A stretch of DNA of 29,880 bases. Source: an uncultured Collinsella sp. (GTDB lineage Bacteria; Actinomycetota; Coriobacteriia; Coriobacteriales; Coriobacteriaceae). Below the pieces are notes generated by a model. It was given only the letters and a program-made list of their open reading frames with translations, did not search any database and was not told the origin of the DNA. Shown here in pieces: positions 1-9,469 of the stretch. How positions within the stretch are numbered: the stretch's first letter is position 1; each line of letters begins with the position of its first letter. The position numbers and the translations under genes were made by a program. The stretch spans positions 1 to 29,880 of the forward strand of contig CAUBMI010000021.1 of NCBI GenBank assembly GCA_958436995.1, given 5' to 3'.

Positions 1-16
1 TTGTTGTCTTGAGGGG

Positions 17-826
17 CTATTGAATGGTTGTCGGTTGATACTGGCTTGCAGGGCGTATCGAGAGCTTCCGTGGCCCTTGAAGACGGGTGGCAGAACTGCC
101 GAGTTCATCATCGAGACTTGCATCAAGCGCGTTGGCATAGCTTTTGACGGTAAGGCTTGGACGATTATTGTCCTGGCTGATATGCATGGCGATGAGCTGT
201 TCGGTGCGATCGGTAACAAGTTCGCGCGCGGCTTCGGCGGCCTGGTTGTTGGAGAGGTGCCCCTTTGTGGACAGGATGCGCTCCTGAAGAAAGCGGGGGT
301 ACGCTCCTTCGCGCAACATAGTTACATCGTGGTTACTTTCGAGCGCGAGAACTCGACAGTCTTTGAGGATGCCTATGGCCTTGCTCGATAACTCTCCGGT
401 GTCGGTGGCAAACCCAATGGAATCATCGAGAGCATTAAATCGATAGCCGACAGGATTGATGACATCGTGCGATGTTGAGTAGGTTTGCACGTGGATGCCG
501 GAAATGGGGAGCGTGTCGCCGGGGTCAAATTCCTCTACGGGCAGGTGCGCGAGGTTTTCTTTGCATGAAAGGGTGTCCCTGCTGGCAAAGAGGGGACCAT
601 GCCAGTGCTTGCACCATACATCGAGCCCCTTGATATGGTCACCATGCTCATGGGTGATTACAAGAGCGGCGACGTCGTCTGCCGAGAGGCCAAGCTCCGC
701 CATGCGTTTAAGTGTCTCGCGGCGGGACAGGCCGTTGTCGATCATGATGAGCCCCTGAGGCCCCTCGACGAGTGCGCAGTTGCCTTTTGAGCCGCTGCCG
801 AGGATATGAAGGTGCAGGCGAGACAT
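17..826 (-). CDS. MBL-fold metallo-hydrolase, YycJ/WalJ-like
   Basis: This is a single-domain metallo-beta-lactamase-fold protein of 269 residues. The zinc-binding motif HEHGDH lies at residues 59-64 and is preceded by the fold's usual start (HILGSGSKGN) and the conserved MIDNG segment. Length and motif spacing fit the YycJ/WalJ family, which is thought to act on nucleic acids or in cell-wall/DNA-replication coordination, but the substrate is not established. The reading frame is open further upstream; I chose the ATG at 826 because the conserved fold begins there and the extra 27 residues are unlike the family. The ribosome binding site is weak. It is transcribed away from tilS with 48 bp between the starts. 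The fold is certain and the subfamily is likely. Confidence 0.85.
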   Translation of the reverse strand: MSRLHLHILGSGSKGNCALVEGPQGLIMIDNGLSRRETLKRMAELGLSADDVAALVITHEHGDHIKGLDVWCKHWHGPLFASRDTLSCKENLAHLPVEEFDPGDTLPISGIHVQTYSTSHDVINPVGYRFNALDDSIGFATDTGELSSKAIGILKDCRVLALESNHDVTMLREGAYPRFLQERILSTKGHLSNNQAAEAARELVTDRTEQLIAMHISQDNNRPSLTVKSYANALDASLDDELGSSATRLQGPRKLSIRPASQYQPTTIQ

Positions 827-874
827 AAGATTCCAAAGGATACAATGAGTGCGGACGAATAGAGGAGGAAGCGA

Positions 875-2416
875 ATGCCAACGGTATCTCAGCACTATGG
901 ACATCATGCCGCGCCGAGGACGGATAAGAGCGCCCTGGCAACGCGGCGGGCCGCTGCCCCCGTAGTGCTCATGGTATCAGGCGGTGCGGACTCGACGGCG
1001 CTGCTCCTTATGGCTTGCACATCAAAGCTGGATATCCAGGACGGGCGCGGCGTCGCTCCCATTGCGCGCGAGCGATTGCACGTGCTGCATGTAAACCATC
1101 ATCTGCGCGGGGAGGCATCCGATGGCGACGAGGCCTTTGTACGTGACCTGTGCGCGCAATACGGCTTGCCGCTGTGTGTTGAGCATGCCTATTTTGATGA
1201 CGAATCGGGCAATATCGAGGCTGCGGCTCGCGAGGTGCGCTATGCCGCGGCACGGAGATATGTTCGCGAACTTTGTGCTGAATCGGGCGCACCGCGGACG
1301 GCGGCTCGTATCTGTACCGCGCATACTTCGTCGGACCGCGCGGAAACATTTTTGATGAATGCCATTAAAGGGTCGGGTCCCGCGGGTCTATCGAGCATTC
1401 CGCGCCGTCGGAACATTGTGGTTCGCCCCTTGCTCGACCTCACGCACGATGAGCTCGTGAGCTATCTGCAGGTGCACGGTCAGCCATGGCGGGAAGATGA
1501 AAGCAACGAGGACGTTTCGTACCTGCGCAACTATGTACGCCATCGGGTGATGCCGGTGGTGGCACGGCGCAACGCGAGCGTCTGTAAGACGATTGGCGCC
1601 GCTTGCGAAATTCTGGGCGACGAAGACGTCTTTCTTTCCCAGCTTTCGGCACAGGCGTTTCGAAGCTGCCTGCGCAAGGAAGCGGCGGGCGCACTGGTGC
1701 TCGATGCGCGCCGTCTTGCCGCCGCTGAGGTTGTGATTGCACGGCGTATCGTGCGGTTGGCGATTAAGCGCATCGATCCCGACGCGCGACCGGAGATGCG
1801 GCACGTGGAGCGCGTGCTCGCCTGCGTCGCTGCGGGCTCGGGCTCGGTTACGCTTCCTGCGGGAATTGATGCCCGTGTGGAGTTTGGCATGCTGGCACTC
1901 AAGGCCCCGGCGGCGCGCGAGGGTTTAGTGGCCGATTGGATCTCCGTTCCCGGTTGTCTGCCGCTGGGGGCGGGGCATATGCTGACAGCGGAGCCGATGG
2001 CTGTGGAGCCGGGGTGCGATATCGTGCACCGTGCCCGCGAGCTTGCTGCTGCCGGAAAGGTTGCGGCCTTGGTGGATGCGGCGGCCCTGGGGTTTGCCGA
2101 CCGCGATGGCGAGCGGATGTTAGCCGGCTCGCGCGGGGAGATCCCCACCGAGGCACGATCGGCGCGCCTGTGGGTGGATAGCCCTGTGCCGGGAGACGTG
2201 ATGTGCCCGTTGGGGATGAACGGCCGAAGCAAGAAAGTGTCAGACCTGTTAAACGAGGCGCGCATTCCTGTTTCAGACCGCTCTGGCGTACCCGTGGTAA
2301 GAACGGCTCCGGGAGGTGCCGTAGTATGGGTCGCGGGCGTTCGCGCGGACGAGCGTTTTAAATGCACGGCCGCAACGCGCGTGGCATATCTGCTTCGTGT
2401 GGTCGATGCGGAATAG
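875..2416 (+). CDS. tilS: tRNA(Ile)-lysidine synthetase TilS
   Basis: TilS attaches lysine to C34 of tRNA-Ile(CAU) using ATP, so that the anticodon reads AUA. The protein has 513 residues. The PP-loop ATP pyrophosphatase motif SGGADS lies at residues 35-40, followed by the family's HVNHHLRGEASDGD segment and HTSSDRAETFLMN. The C-terminal part matches the extended TilS form, with a final domain containing KVSDLLNEARIP. The ATG at 875 has a good AGAGGAGG site a few bases upstream. Gene order tilS-hpt-ftsH is widely conserved in Gram-positive bacteria and supports the call. Confidence 0.95.
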   Translation: MPTVSQHYGHHAAPRTDKSALATRRAAAPVVLMVSGGADSTALLLMACTSKLDIQDGRGVAPIARERLHVLHVNHHLRGEASDGDEAFVRDLCAQYGLPLCVEHAYFDDESGNIEAAAREVRYAAARRYVRELCAESGAPRTAARICTAHTSSDRAETFLMNAIKGSGPAGLSSIPRRRNIVVRPLLDLTHDELVSYLQVHGQPWREDESNEDVSYLRNYVRHRVMPVVARRNASVCKTIGAACEILGDEDVFLSQLSAQAFRSCLRKEAAGALVLDARRLAAAEVVIARRIVRLAIKRIDPDARPEMRHVERVLACVAAGSGSVTLPAGIDARVEFGMLALKAPAAREGLVADWISVPGCLPLGAGHMLTAEPMAVEPGCDIVHRARELAAAGKVAALVDAAALGFADRDGERMLAGSRGEIPTEARSARLWVDSPVPGDVMCPLGMNGRSKKVSDLLNEARIPVSDRSGVPVVRTAPGGAVVWVAGVRADERFKCTAATRVAYLLRVVDAE

Positions 2417-2435
2417 CGCTTCGCGCCAGCTATTC
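2411..2435 (+). terminator. hairpin overlapping the tilS stop codon
   Basis: GAATAGC (2411-2417) pairs with GCTATTC (2429-2435), with further GC pairing inside the loop. There is no T-run after it, so it may be a weak or factor-assisted terminator, or an mRNA-stabilising hairpin, between tilS and the promoter-like sequence in front of hpt. Confidence 0.35.
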
Positions 2436-2498
2436 TGTGCGACGTTGACGGTATTCCCGCGCTGATGGCGCACGTGCTGGTAAATATACCCCGTGCGC

Positions 2499-2507
2499 TG
2501 CTAGAAT
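2499..2507 (+). promoter_or_regulatory. extended -10 promoter element before hpt
   Basis: TGCTAGAAT forms an extended -10 box (TGn plus TAGAAT, five of six matches to TATAAT), 58 bp before the hpt start. I see no good -35, which extended -10 promoters can lack. It would allow hpt-ftsH to be transcribed separately from tilS. Confidence 0.45.
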
Positions 2508-2564
2508 GTGTAGTTCGCGTCCATGCGGCGGTGCGTGGGCGATTAAGCACAAGAAAGGGTTGTC

Positions 2565-3113
2565 ATGGCTTCTCAACATCCGGATATCGAGAAGGTTCTG
2601 TTTACGCAGGAGGATATCGACGGTATCGTCTCTCGCCTAGGCGAGCAGATTACTCGCGACTACGCGGGTAAGGATCTGGTGCTGATTGCGGTCCTGCGCG
2701 GCGCCGTGGTCTTTATGGGCGACCTGATGCGCAAGATCGAGCTGCCGACCAACATCGATTTCATGGCTGTTTCGAGCTATGGCGACGGTGTGAAGTCCTC
2801 GGGCATCGTGCGTATCATTAAGGACCTGGATATCGACATCCGCGGTCGCGACGTGCTGATCGTCGAGGACATTCTGGACTCGGGCCTGACGCTCAAGTAT
2901 CTGATGAAGAACCTCGAGAGCCGCAAGCCCGCTTCGCTGGAGGTTGCCGCCTTCCTGTGGAAGGACGTTGAGGACCGTACCTCGGCCGTCACGCCCAAGT
3001 ATGTTGGAACCCATTGCCCCGATGCCTTTGTGGTGGGCTACGGCCTCGACTATGCCGAGCGCTATCGTAACCTTCCGTATCTGGGCATTTTGAAACCGGA
3101 GGTTTATTCGTAA
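2565..3113 (+). CDS. hpt: hypoxanthine phosphoribosyltransferase
   Basis: The enzyme salvages hypoxanthine (and usually guanine) by joining it to PRPP, giving IMP or GMP in the cytoplasm. The protein has 182 residues, normal for the family. The PRPP-binding signature VLIVEDILDSGLT spans residues 97-109, with the acidic ED pair at 101-102, and the N-terminal LRGAVVFMGDL segment is typical. The start follows an AGAAAGGG site. It lies 148 bp after tilS and one base before ftsH, consistent with the conserved cluster in which Hpt and FtsH are co-transcribed. Confidence 0.95.
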   Translation: MASQHPDIEKVLFTQEDIDGIVSRLGEQITRDYAGKDLVLIAVLRGAVVFMGDLMRKIELPTNIDFMAVSSYGDGVKSSGIVRIIKDLDIDIRGRDVLIVEDILDSGLTLKYLMKNLESRKPASLEVAAFLWKDVEDRTSAVTPKYVGTHCPDAFVVGYGLDYAERYRNLPYLGILKPEVYS

Positions 3114-3114
3114 G

Positions 3115-5253
<2,139 letters not shown>

Positions 5254-5264
5254 TTCTTGTAGCG

Positions 5265-5303
5265 AAAGCCTCTGCGGGGAAACCTGTGGAGGCTTTTTCT
5301 TTT
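5265..5303 (+). terminator. intrinsic terminator after ftsH
   Basis: AAAGCCTC (5265-5272) pairs with GAGGCTTT (5289-5296) and runs into a T-rich tail. It sits 12 bp after the ftsH stop and ends the tilS-hpt-ftsH unit. Confidence 0.85.
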
Positions 5304-5310
5304 GAGCGAT

Positions 5311-5374
5311 ATGTTGATTGGGGACAGACTTAAATGAGCGTTTTCACGCATTTAAGTCTGTCCCCAATCAACAT
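5311..5374. repeat. 26-bp perfect inverted repeat (REP-like)
   Basis: The 26-base arm at 5311-5336 is exactly complementary to 5349-5374, with a 12-base loop. The core of the arm is GGGGACAGACTTAAATG. The element lies between the ftsH terminator and the aminotransferase promoter region. It resembles the GGGACAG-type hairpins near positions 25230 and 29820 and looks like an interspersed palindromic repeat rather than a terminator, since no T-run follows. Confidence 0.8.
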
Positions 5375-5402
5375 TGCTGCGGCACTTTGCTCAGCTAAAG
5401 CG

Positions 5403-5408
5403 TACAAT
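5403..5408 (+). promoter_or_regulatory. possible -10 box for the aminotransferase
   Basis: TACAAT lies 25 bp before the start codon. No convincing -35 is seen at normal spacing. The same TACAAT hexamer occurs before the PHP gene (6740) and the second LacI gene (29784-29789, minus strand), suggesting a form common in this genome. Confidence 0.35.
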
Positions 5409-5432
5409 AGCGCCTATGCGAAAGGGGAACAG

Positions 5433-6623
5433 ATGATCAACGAAACTATGTATGCTCGCGGTGCGGAAAGCTCCATCATCCGTGAGATCTTTAGCTATGG
5501 CCTTGAGCGCAAGGCACAGATCGGCGCGGAGAACGTATTCGATTTTTCGCTGGGTAACCCGAGCGTTCCGGCACCTGCCGCCGTGGCTGAGTCCATTAAG
5601 AAGGCCTTGGAGCTGCCGAGCGACCAGCTGCATGGATACACGCCTGCGCCGGGTCTGCCGCAATGTCGAGCAGCCGTCGCCGACTCGCTCAACCGTCGCT
5701 TTGGCACGAGCTATGAGGGCAAGGACGTCTTTATGACGGTGGGTGCCGCGGCTTCGCTCACCTGCACGCTCAACGCGATTACCAATCCGGGCGACGAGGT
5801 CATCGTTATCGCTCCGTACTTCCCGGAGTATCGCGTGTGGATCGAGAAAGCTGGTTGTACGTGCGTCGAGGCGCTCGCCGATGAAGATACGTTCCAGCTG
5901 AGCGTGGATAACGTGCTCAAGGCGATTACCGATAAGACCGCTGCCGTCATTATCGACTCACCCAACAACCCGACCGGTGCAGTGTATACGCGCGATACAC
6001 TGACGCGACTGGCCAATGTTTTACGCGAGGTCAACGCCAAGCGCGATTCCGAGAACCCAATCACGCTCATCTCTGATGAGCCGTATCGCGAGATTGTCTA
6101 TGGCGCCGAGGTGCCTTGGGTGCCTTCGATCTACGAGCACACCATCGTGTGCTACTCGTATTCCAAGTCGCTTTCGCTACCGGGCGAGCGCGTCGGGTGG
6201 ATCCTGGTTCCCAATACGAATCCTCAGGCAGCTCGTCTAATGCCCGCCGTTGCCGGTGCCGCCCGTACGCTGGGCTTCGTGTGTGCACCGGCGCTCTTCC
6301 AGCGTGTAATCATCGACTGCATTGATGAACCGAGCGATGTCGAGGCCTATGCTCGCAACCGCACCGCGCTTACCGATGCACTAGCGGAGTACGGCTACAC
6401 CTATGTTGAGCCGGATGGCGCGTTCTACCTATGGGTGAAAGCGCTGGAGTCCGATGCGAATGCGTTCTGTGAGCGCGCGAAGAAGCGTGAGCTGCTCGCG
6501 GTGCCTTCGGATAGCTTTGGCATGCCGGGCTGGTTCCGCCTGGGCTACTGCGTGAGCTATGAGACAATCGTCAACTCTCTGCCTGCCTGGAAGCAGCTGG
6601 CCGACGAATATCGTCGAAAGTAA
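5433..6623 (+). CDS. PLP-dependent class I/II aminotransferase
   Basis: This is a fold-type I PLP enzyme of 396 residues. Visible motifs are the substrate-entry segment NPSVPAP, the GAAASLT cofactor-phosphate region, the NNPTG signature, the SDEPYRE aspartate that contacts the pyridine nitrogen, and the Schiff-base lysine Lys245 in YSKSLSLPGER. These place it in the aspartate-aminotransferase-like superfamily. The exact amino-acid partner cannot be told from motifs. The frame is open back to 5334, but that part runs through the inverted repeat. The ATG at 5433 has an AAAGGGGAA site and begins the family-like sequence. A TACAAT box at 5403-5408 may be its -10. Confidence 0.9.
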   Translation: MINETMYARGAESSIIREIFSYGLERKAQIGAENVFDFSLGNPSVPAPAAVAESIKKALELPSDQLHGYTPAPGLPQCRAAVADSLNRRFGTSYEGKDVFMTVGAAASLTCTLNAITNPGDEVIVIAPYFPEYRVWIEKAGCTCVEALADEDTFQLSVDNVLKAITDKTAAVIIDSPNNPTGAVYTRDTLTRLANVLREVNAKRDSENPITLISDEPYREIVYGAEVPWVPSIYEHTIVCYSYSKSLSLPGERVGWILVPNTNPQAARLMPAVAGAARTLGFVCAPALFQRVIIDCIDEPSDVEAYARNRTALTDALAEYGYTYVEPDGAFYLWVKALESDANAFCERAKKRELLAVPSDSFGMPGWFRLGYCVSYETIVNSLPAWKQLADEYRRK

Positions 6624-6651
6624 AGCGCTCTGCTTACAATGTTTTACGTGA

Positions 6652-6682
6652 AACGGGGTTTGGTTTTAAGCCAGACCCCGTT
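6652..6682 (+). terminator. hairpin after the aminotransferase
   Basis: A 12-bp stem (6652-6663 with 6671-6682, one G-T wobble) encloses a 7-base loop. The sequence after the stem is not T-rich, so termination efficiency is uncertain, but the position 28 bp after the stop fits a terminator. Confidence 0.55.
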
Positions 6683-6739
6683 GTCTATGCCGTTGTGTGA
6701 TTGGGATGAAGCAGTTTTACGACTGCCGAAAGCTATGCG

Positions 6740-6745
6740 TACAAT
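6740..6745 (+). promoter_or_regulatory. possible -10 box for the PHP gene
   Basis: TACAAT lies 38 bp before the start of the PHP phosphatase. TTACGA at 6717-6722 is a weak -35 at 17-bp spacing. Confidence 0.35.
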
Positions 6746-6782
6746 GAATATACGCGACGGCCATACTGGACAAGGAGACCCG

Positions 6783-7604
6783 ATGCCCTACCTTCTTTCT
6801 TGTGATATTCATACTCATACGATGTTCTCTGCGCATGCGTACTCAACCATCGAGGAGAACATCTATTGGGCGGCGGAGCGCGGCCTTCAGGTGCTCGGTT
6901 CCGCCGATCATTTAAGCTCGATGGTTACGCCTTGTCCCAATGACCTGCGCAGTTTCCAATTCTTTATTAACCAGGATATCTGGCCGCGCATTTGGAGCGG
7001 CGTGCTGGTGCTGCGTGGTGCCGAGGCTGATATCGTTTCGCTGGACGGCAGCTTGTTTGGCGAAGACATTCCCGTTTCGCTCGATATCGCCGGCGATTCG
7101 TATAGTCGTGAGCATTCGCTGTTCGATTTGGTGACGCGTAATTTGGATTATTTGGTGGCAAGCGTGCATAACCCGCAGTTTGCCGAAGGCGCGACGCTCG
7201 CCCAAACGACCCAGATGTACATCAATGCCCTGGAGCACCCCAAGGTGTTCATGCTTGGGCATGCGGGTCGTTCGGGCGTGCCGTTCGATATCGATGAGGT
7301 GCTGTTGGCGGCCAAGGCCAAGCACAAGATCATCGAGATCAACAACCATAGTCTTGAACACGGTGTCGACACTGAGCATTGGGCCGTATGCCGCAAGATC
7401 GCCGAGCGCTGCGCCGAGCTGGGCGTGGGTATTGGCGTGTCGACCGATGCCCACATTGGCATGGCCATTGGCAAGCTCGATCACGCGCGCAAGATGCTCG
7501 ACGAGATTCACTTCCCGCTGGATTTGATCGTGACGCGCGACCGCGAGACGCTGCTGCGCGAGATGGCGGCAGCCGGCGTGTGTGACCTGCGCAAGGGGAT
7601 GTAG
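6783..7604 (+). CDS. PHP-domain phosphatase, YcdX-like
   Basis: The protein of 273 residues begins with the PHP metal-binding motif (DIHTHT, His10 and His12). It continues with AHAYSTIEENI, SADH, LRGAEADI, SVHNP, LGHAGR, EINNHS and STDAH, the ordered metal-ligand blocks of the PHP fold. The pattern matches the E. coli YcdX family, trinuclear-metal phosphatases whose in vivo substrate is poorly known. The open frame starts earlier (6639), but the ATG at 6783 follows a clean AAGGAG site and the PHP motif starts at once. It is a lone gene bounded by hairpins on both sides. Confidence 0.85.
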   Translation: MPYLLSCDIHTHTMFSAHAYSTIEENIYWAAERGLQVLGSADHLSSMVTPCPNDLRSFQFFINQDIWPRIWSGVLVLRGAEADIVSLDGSLFGEDIPVSLDIAGDSYSREHSLFDLVTRNLDYLVASVHNPQFAEGATLAQTTQMYINALEHPKVFMLGHAGRSGVPFDIDEVLLAAKAKHKIIEINNHSLEHGVDTEHWAVCRKIAERCAELGVGIGVSTDAHIGMAIGKLDHARKMLDEIHFPLDLIVTRDRETLLREMAAAGVCDLRKGM

Positions 7605-7624
7605 CGGAGTTCATAAACCAAGCG

Positions 7625-7660
7625 AAGGGGGCGGTCCAGACGGGCCGCCCCCTTTCTTGT
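7625..7660 (+). terminator. intrinsic terminator after the PHP gene
   Basis: AAGGGGGCGG (7625-7634) pairs perfectly with CCGCCCCCTT (7645-7654), followed by TCTTGTCT. It lies between two convergent genes; on the minus strand there is no clear T-tail for the methyltransferase gene. Confidence 0.85.
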
Positions 7661-7682
7661 CTCGAAAATCTACCGGGGTGGA

Positions 7683-9131
7683 TTAGCGGCGCTCGAGGAC
7701 CGCTACGGTTTCGGTGTGGTCGGTATGGGGGAACATGTCGACAGGCGTGATCTTGAGCAGGCGATAGCCTCCGTCGAGGAGCTGGTGCAGGTCGCGCTCT
7801 TGGGTCACAGGGTTGCAGCTGATATAGGTGATGCGGCGCGGCTTGAGTGCGCAGGCGGCTTCGAGGAACTCGGGGGTGGAGCCGGCGCGCGGCGGGTCGA
7901 TGGAAAGGACATCGATCCGCTCGTTGTTGTCGGCGGCGTCCAGGATGTAATCGGTGGCGTCGTCGGCCATAAACCAAGCGCTGCGGGTGAGGCCGTTGAG
8001 CTCGGCATTGCGACGTGCGTCGGCAATGCCCGCCGGGTTGCGCTCCACGCCGAGCAGCATAATGCCGATGCCCTTGTCCTGGGCATCCTTCGCGGCGCAC
8101 AGGCCGATGGTTCCGCTGCCGCAGTAAGCGTCCATAAGAATGTCACCCTGCTGCAGGTCCATGCCGTCAATGGCAAGTCGATAGAGCAGCTCGGTTTGCT
8201 GCGGATTGGTCTGATAGAACGCGGTGGGGGAGATATCGAACTCGCAGCCGAGCAGCTGGTCGCGCATGCATTCGGCGCCATAGACGATACGAGTCTCCTC
8301 ACCCAAGATGGCATTGCCGGGGCGACCGTTGATGTTCTGAGCGACGGTGACGATATGCGGATCGAGTGCGGCGACAGCCTCAAAGAACTCCTGCGCATGC
8401 GGCAGGTCGCGCTGAGCGGTCACGAGGGTGACCATAATCTGGTCGGTGCGCCAGCCGCAGCGAACGACGGCATAGCGAAGCAGTCCCAGATGCTTGTCTT
8501 CGTTAAAGGCGGGAATATGCAGACGTTCGGCCTCGCGAGCGATGCCGTTGAGAATCTGACGAGCGCCCGGCGCCTCAACGGGGCATTTGGGAACGGCGAC
8601 GATTTTGTGCGTCCCACGTTCAAAAAAGCCGCAGCGGACAGCGCCCTCTTTGCCGGGAGCAAACGGAGTGGCAGCCTTATGACGAAAACCACGCGGCGCA
8701 GGATATTTACCCGGGTCTCCCAGGGTGACTCCCATACCGCGAATGGGGTCGACGCTAATGCCCTCGCGCTCGCAGAGCTCAGCAAACAGCTCCTCCATAG
8801 CAGCCTGCTTGGCTGCCAACTGCTTCTTATAAGGACGATTGAGCGCCGTGCACCCACCGCAAGCTTTCATGATCGAACAGGGAGACTTGGGGTCCGCAGC
8901 CTTATGTGCAGACGAAACCGGATCTTTATGCGAGCGCTCGGAGCGAGTCTGAGATGCCTTGTCCTCGCTCCGACGAGAGCCGGGACGCTTGGCCTTAGTC
9001 TTGCCCTTAGCCGACTTGCTTTTTGCAGCTTTAGAAGACTTGGATTTCGTAGAGGATTTCTCCTCTTTTGACCCCTCAGCCGCTTCCACCAAAGCACGAC
9101 GAGCCCTACGCTCCGCACGAGATTCTGCCAT
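7683..9131 (-). CDS. rlmD: 23S rRNA m5U methyltransferase, RlmD-type
   Basis: This SAM-dependent enzyme is of the RumA/RlmD/TrmA class, which makes 5-methyluridine in RNA. The 482-residue protein carries the iron-sulfur cysteine set (Cys85, Cys91, Cys94 in CSIMKACGGC, and a fourth in KCPVEAP). It also has the SAM motif DAYCGSGTIGL and the catalytic block DPPRAGS followed by SCNP, whose cysteine forms the covalent RNA adduct. Residues 20-80 are an unusual lysine/serine-rich, probably disordered extension. The frame is open to 9344 but runs through an inverted repeat; the ATG at 9131 has GGAG six bases upstream. RlmD is the best guess; RlmCD-like specificity is possible. Confidence 0.85.
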   Translation of the reverse strand: MAESRAERRARRALVEAAEGSKEEKSSTKSKSSKAAKSKSAKGKTKAKRPGSRRSEDKASQTRSERSHKDPVSSAHKAADPKSPCSIMKACGGCTALNRPYKKQLAAKQAAMEELFAELCEREGISVDPIRGMGVTLGDPGKYPAPRGFRHKAATPFAPGKEGAVRCGFFERGTHKIVAVPKCPVEAPGARQILNGIAREAERLHIPAFNEDKHLGLLRYAVVRCGWRTDQIMVTLVTAQRDLPHAQEFFEAVAALDPHIVTVAQNINGRPGNAILGEETRIVYGAECMRDQLLGCEFDISPTAFYQTNPQQTELLYRLAIDGMDLQQGDILMDAYCGSGTIGLCAAKDAQDKGIGIMLLGVERNPAGIADARRNAELNGLTRSAWFMADDATDYILDAADNNERIDVLSIDPPRAGSTPEFLEAACALKPRRITYISCNPVTQERDLHQLLDGGYRLLKITPVDMFPHTDHTETVAVLERR

Positions 9132-9239
9132 CAATAACTCCACTAATTCATGAATTAAAAGCTGCAAGCATTGTACCGTGCCAAGCCAGCGGGCGATATG
9201 CAAGCGGTCATTTCCTGTCAGCGATAAGCCCAACGACGT

Positions 9240-9376
9240 TTGCCCGCCGGGCACCGGGGCAGGGGTTAAGTTTGTCGCGAGTTCCGCACGAACAGGAGGC
9301 CACTTAATGTGGCCTCCGTCGTGAGCAGGACTGTAGAGCAGCAAACTTAACCCCTGCCCCGGTGCCCGGCGGGCAA
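9240..9376. repeat. 35-bp perfect inverted repeat with nested hairpin
   Basis: Positions 9240-9274 and 9342-9376 are exact reverse complements (35 bp). In between, GGAGGCCAC (9295-9303) pairs with GTGGCCTCC (9309-9317), and CACGA (9287-9291) pairs with TCGTG (9319-9323). The block could extrude as a cruciform or fold into a long stem. No target-site duplication is evident. It fills most of the 338-bp gap between the divergent rlmD and the ABC-transporter genes and contains no credible gene. Confidence 0.85.
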
Positions 9377-9384
9377 CCTATCCC

Positions 9385-9413
9385 TTGTACTCTATCAAGG
9401 TAAAGTGTATGAT
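9385..9413 (+). promoter_or_regulatory. sigma-70-type promoter for the amino-acid ABC transporter
   Basis: TTGTAC (9385-9390) and TATGAT (9408-9413) are separated by exactly 17 bp, 57 bp ahead of the binding-protein start. This is the best-formed plus-strand promoter in the window. Confidence 0.7.
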
Positions 9414-9451
9414 TCTGAACGTTACATGACTCACTTTACTTAACTAAAGTG
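9401..9451. promoter_or_regulatory. TAAAGTG triplet, candidate operator
   Basis: Three copies of TAAAGTG are present: 9401-9407 (plus, inside the promoter spacer), 9432-9438 (minus, read CACTTTA) and 9445-9451 (plus). The last two form an inverted repeat with a 6-base centre containing TTAA. Overlap with the promoter spacer and the transcribed start is the layout expected of a repressor site. The regulator is not identified. Confidence 0.45.
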
Positions 9452-9469
9452 CCATCAAGGGAGAATACC

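Noticed and set aside
9132..9344. N-terminal extension of the rRNA methyltransferase
   Set aside because: The extra frame runs through the 35-bp inverted repeat and resembles no family member; a GGAG site marks the ATG at 9131.
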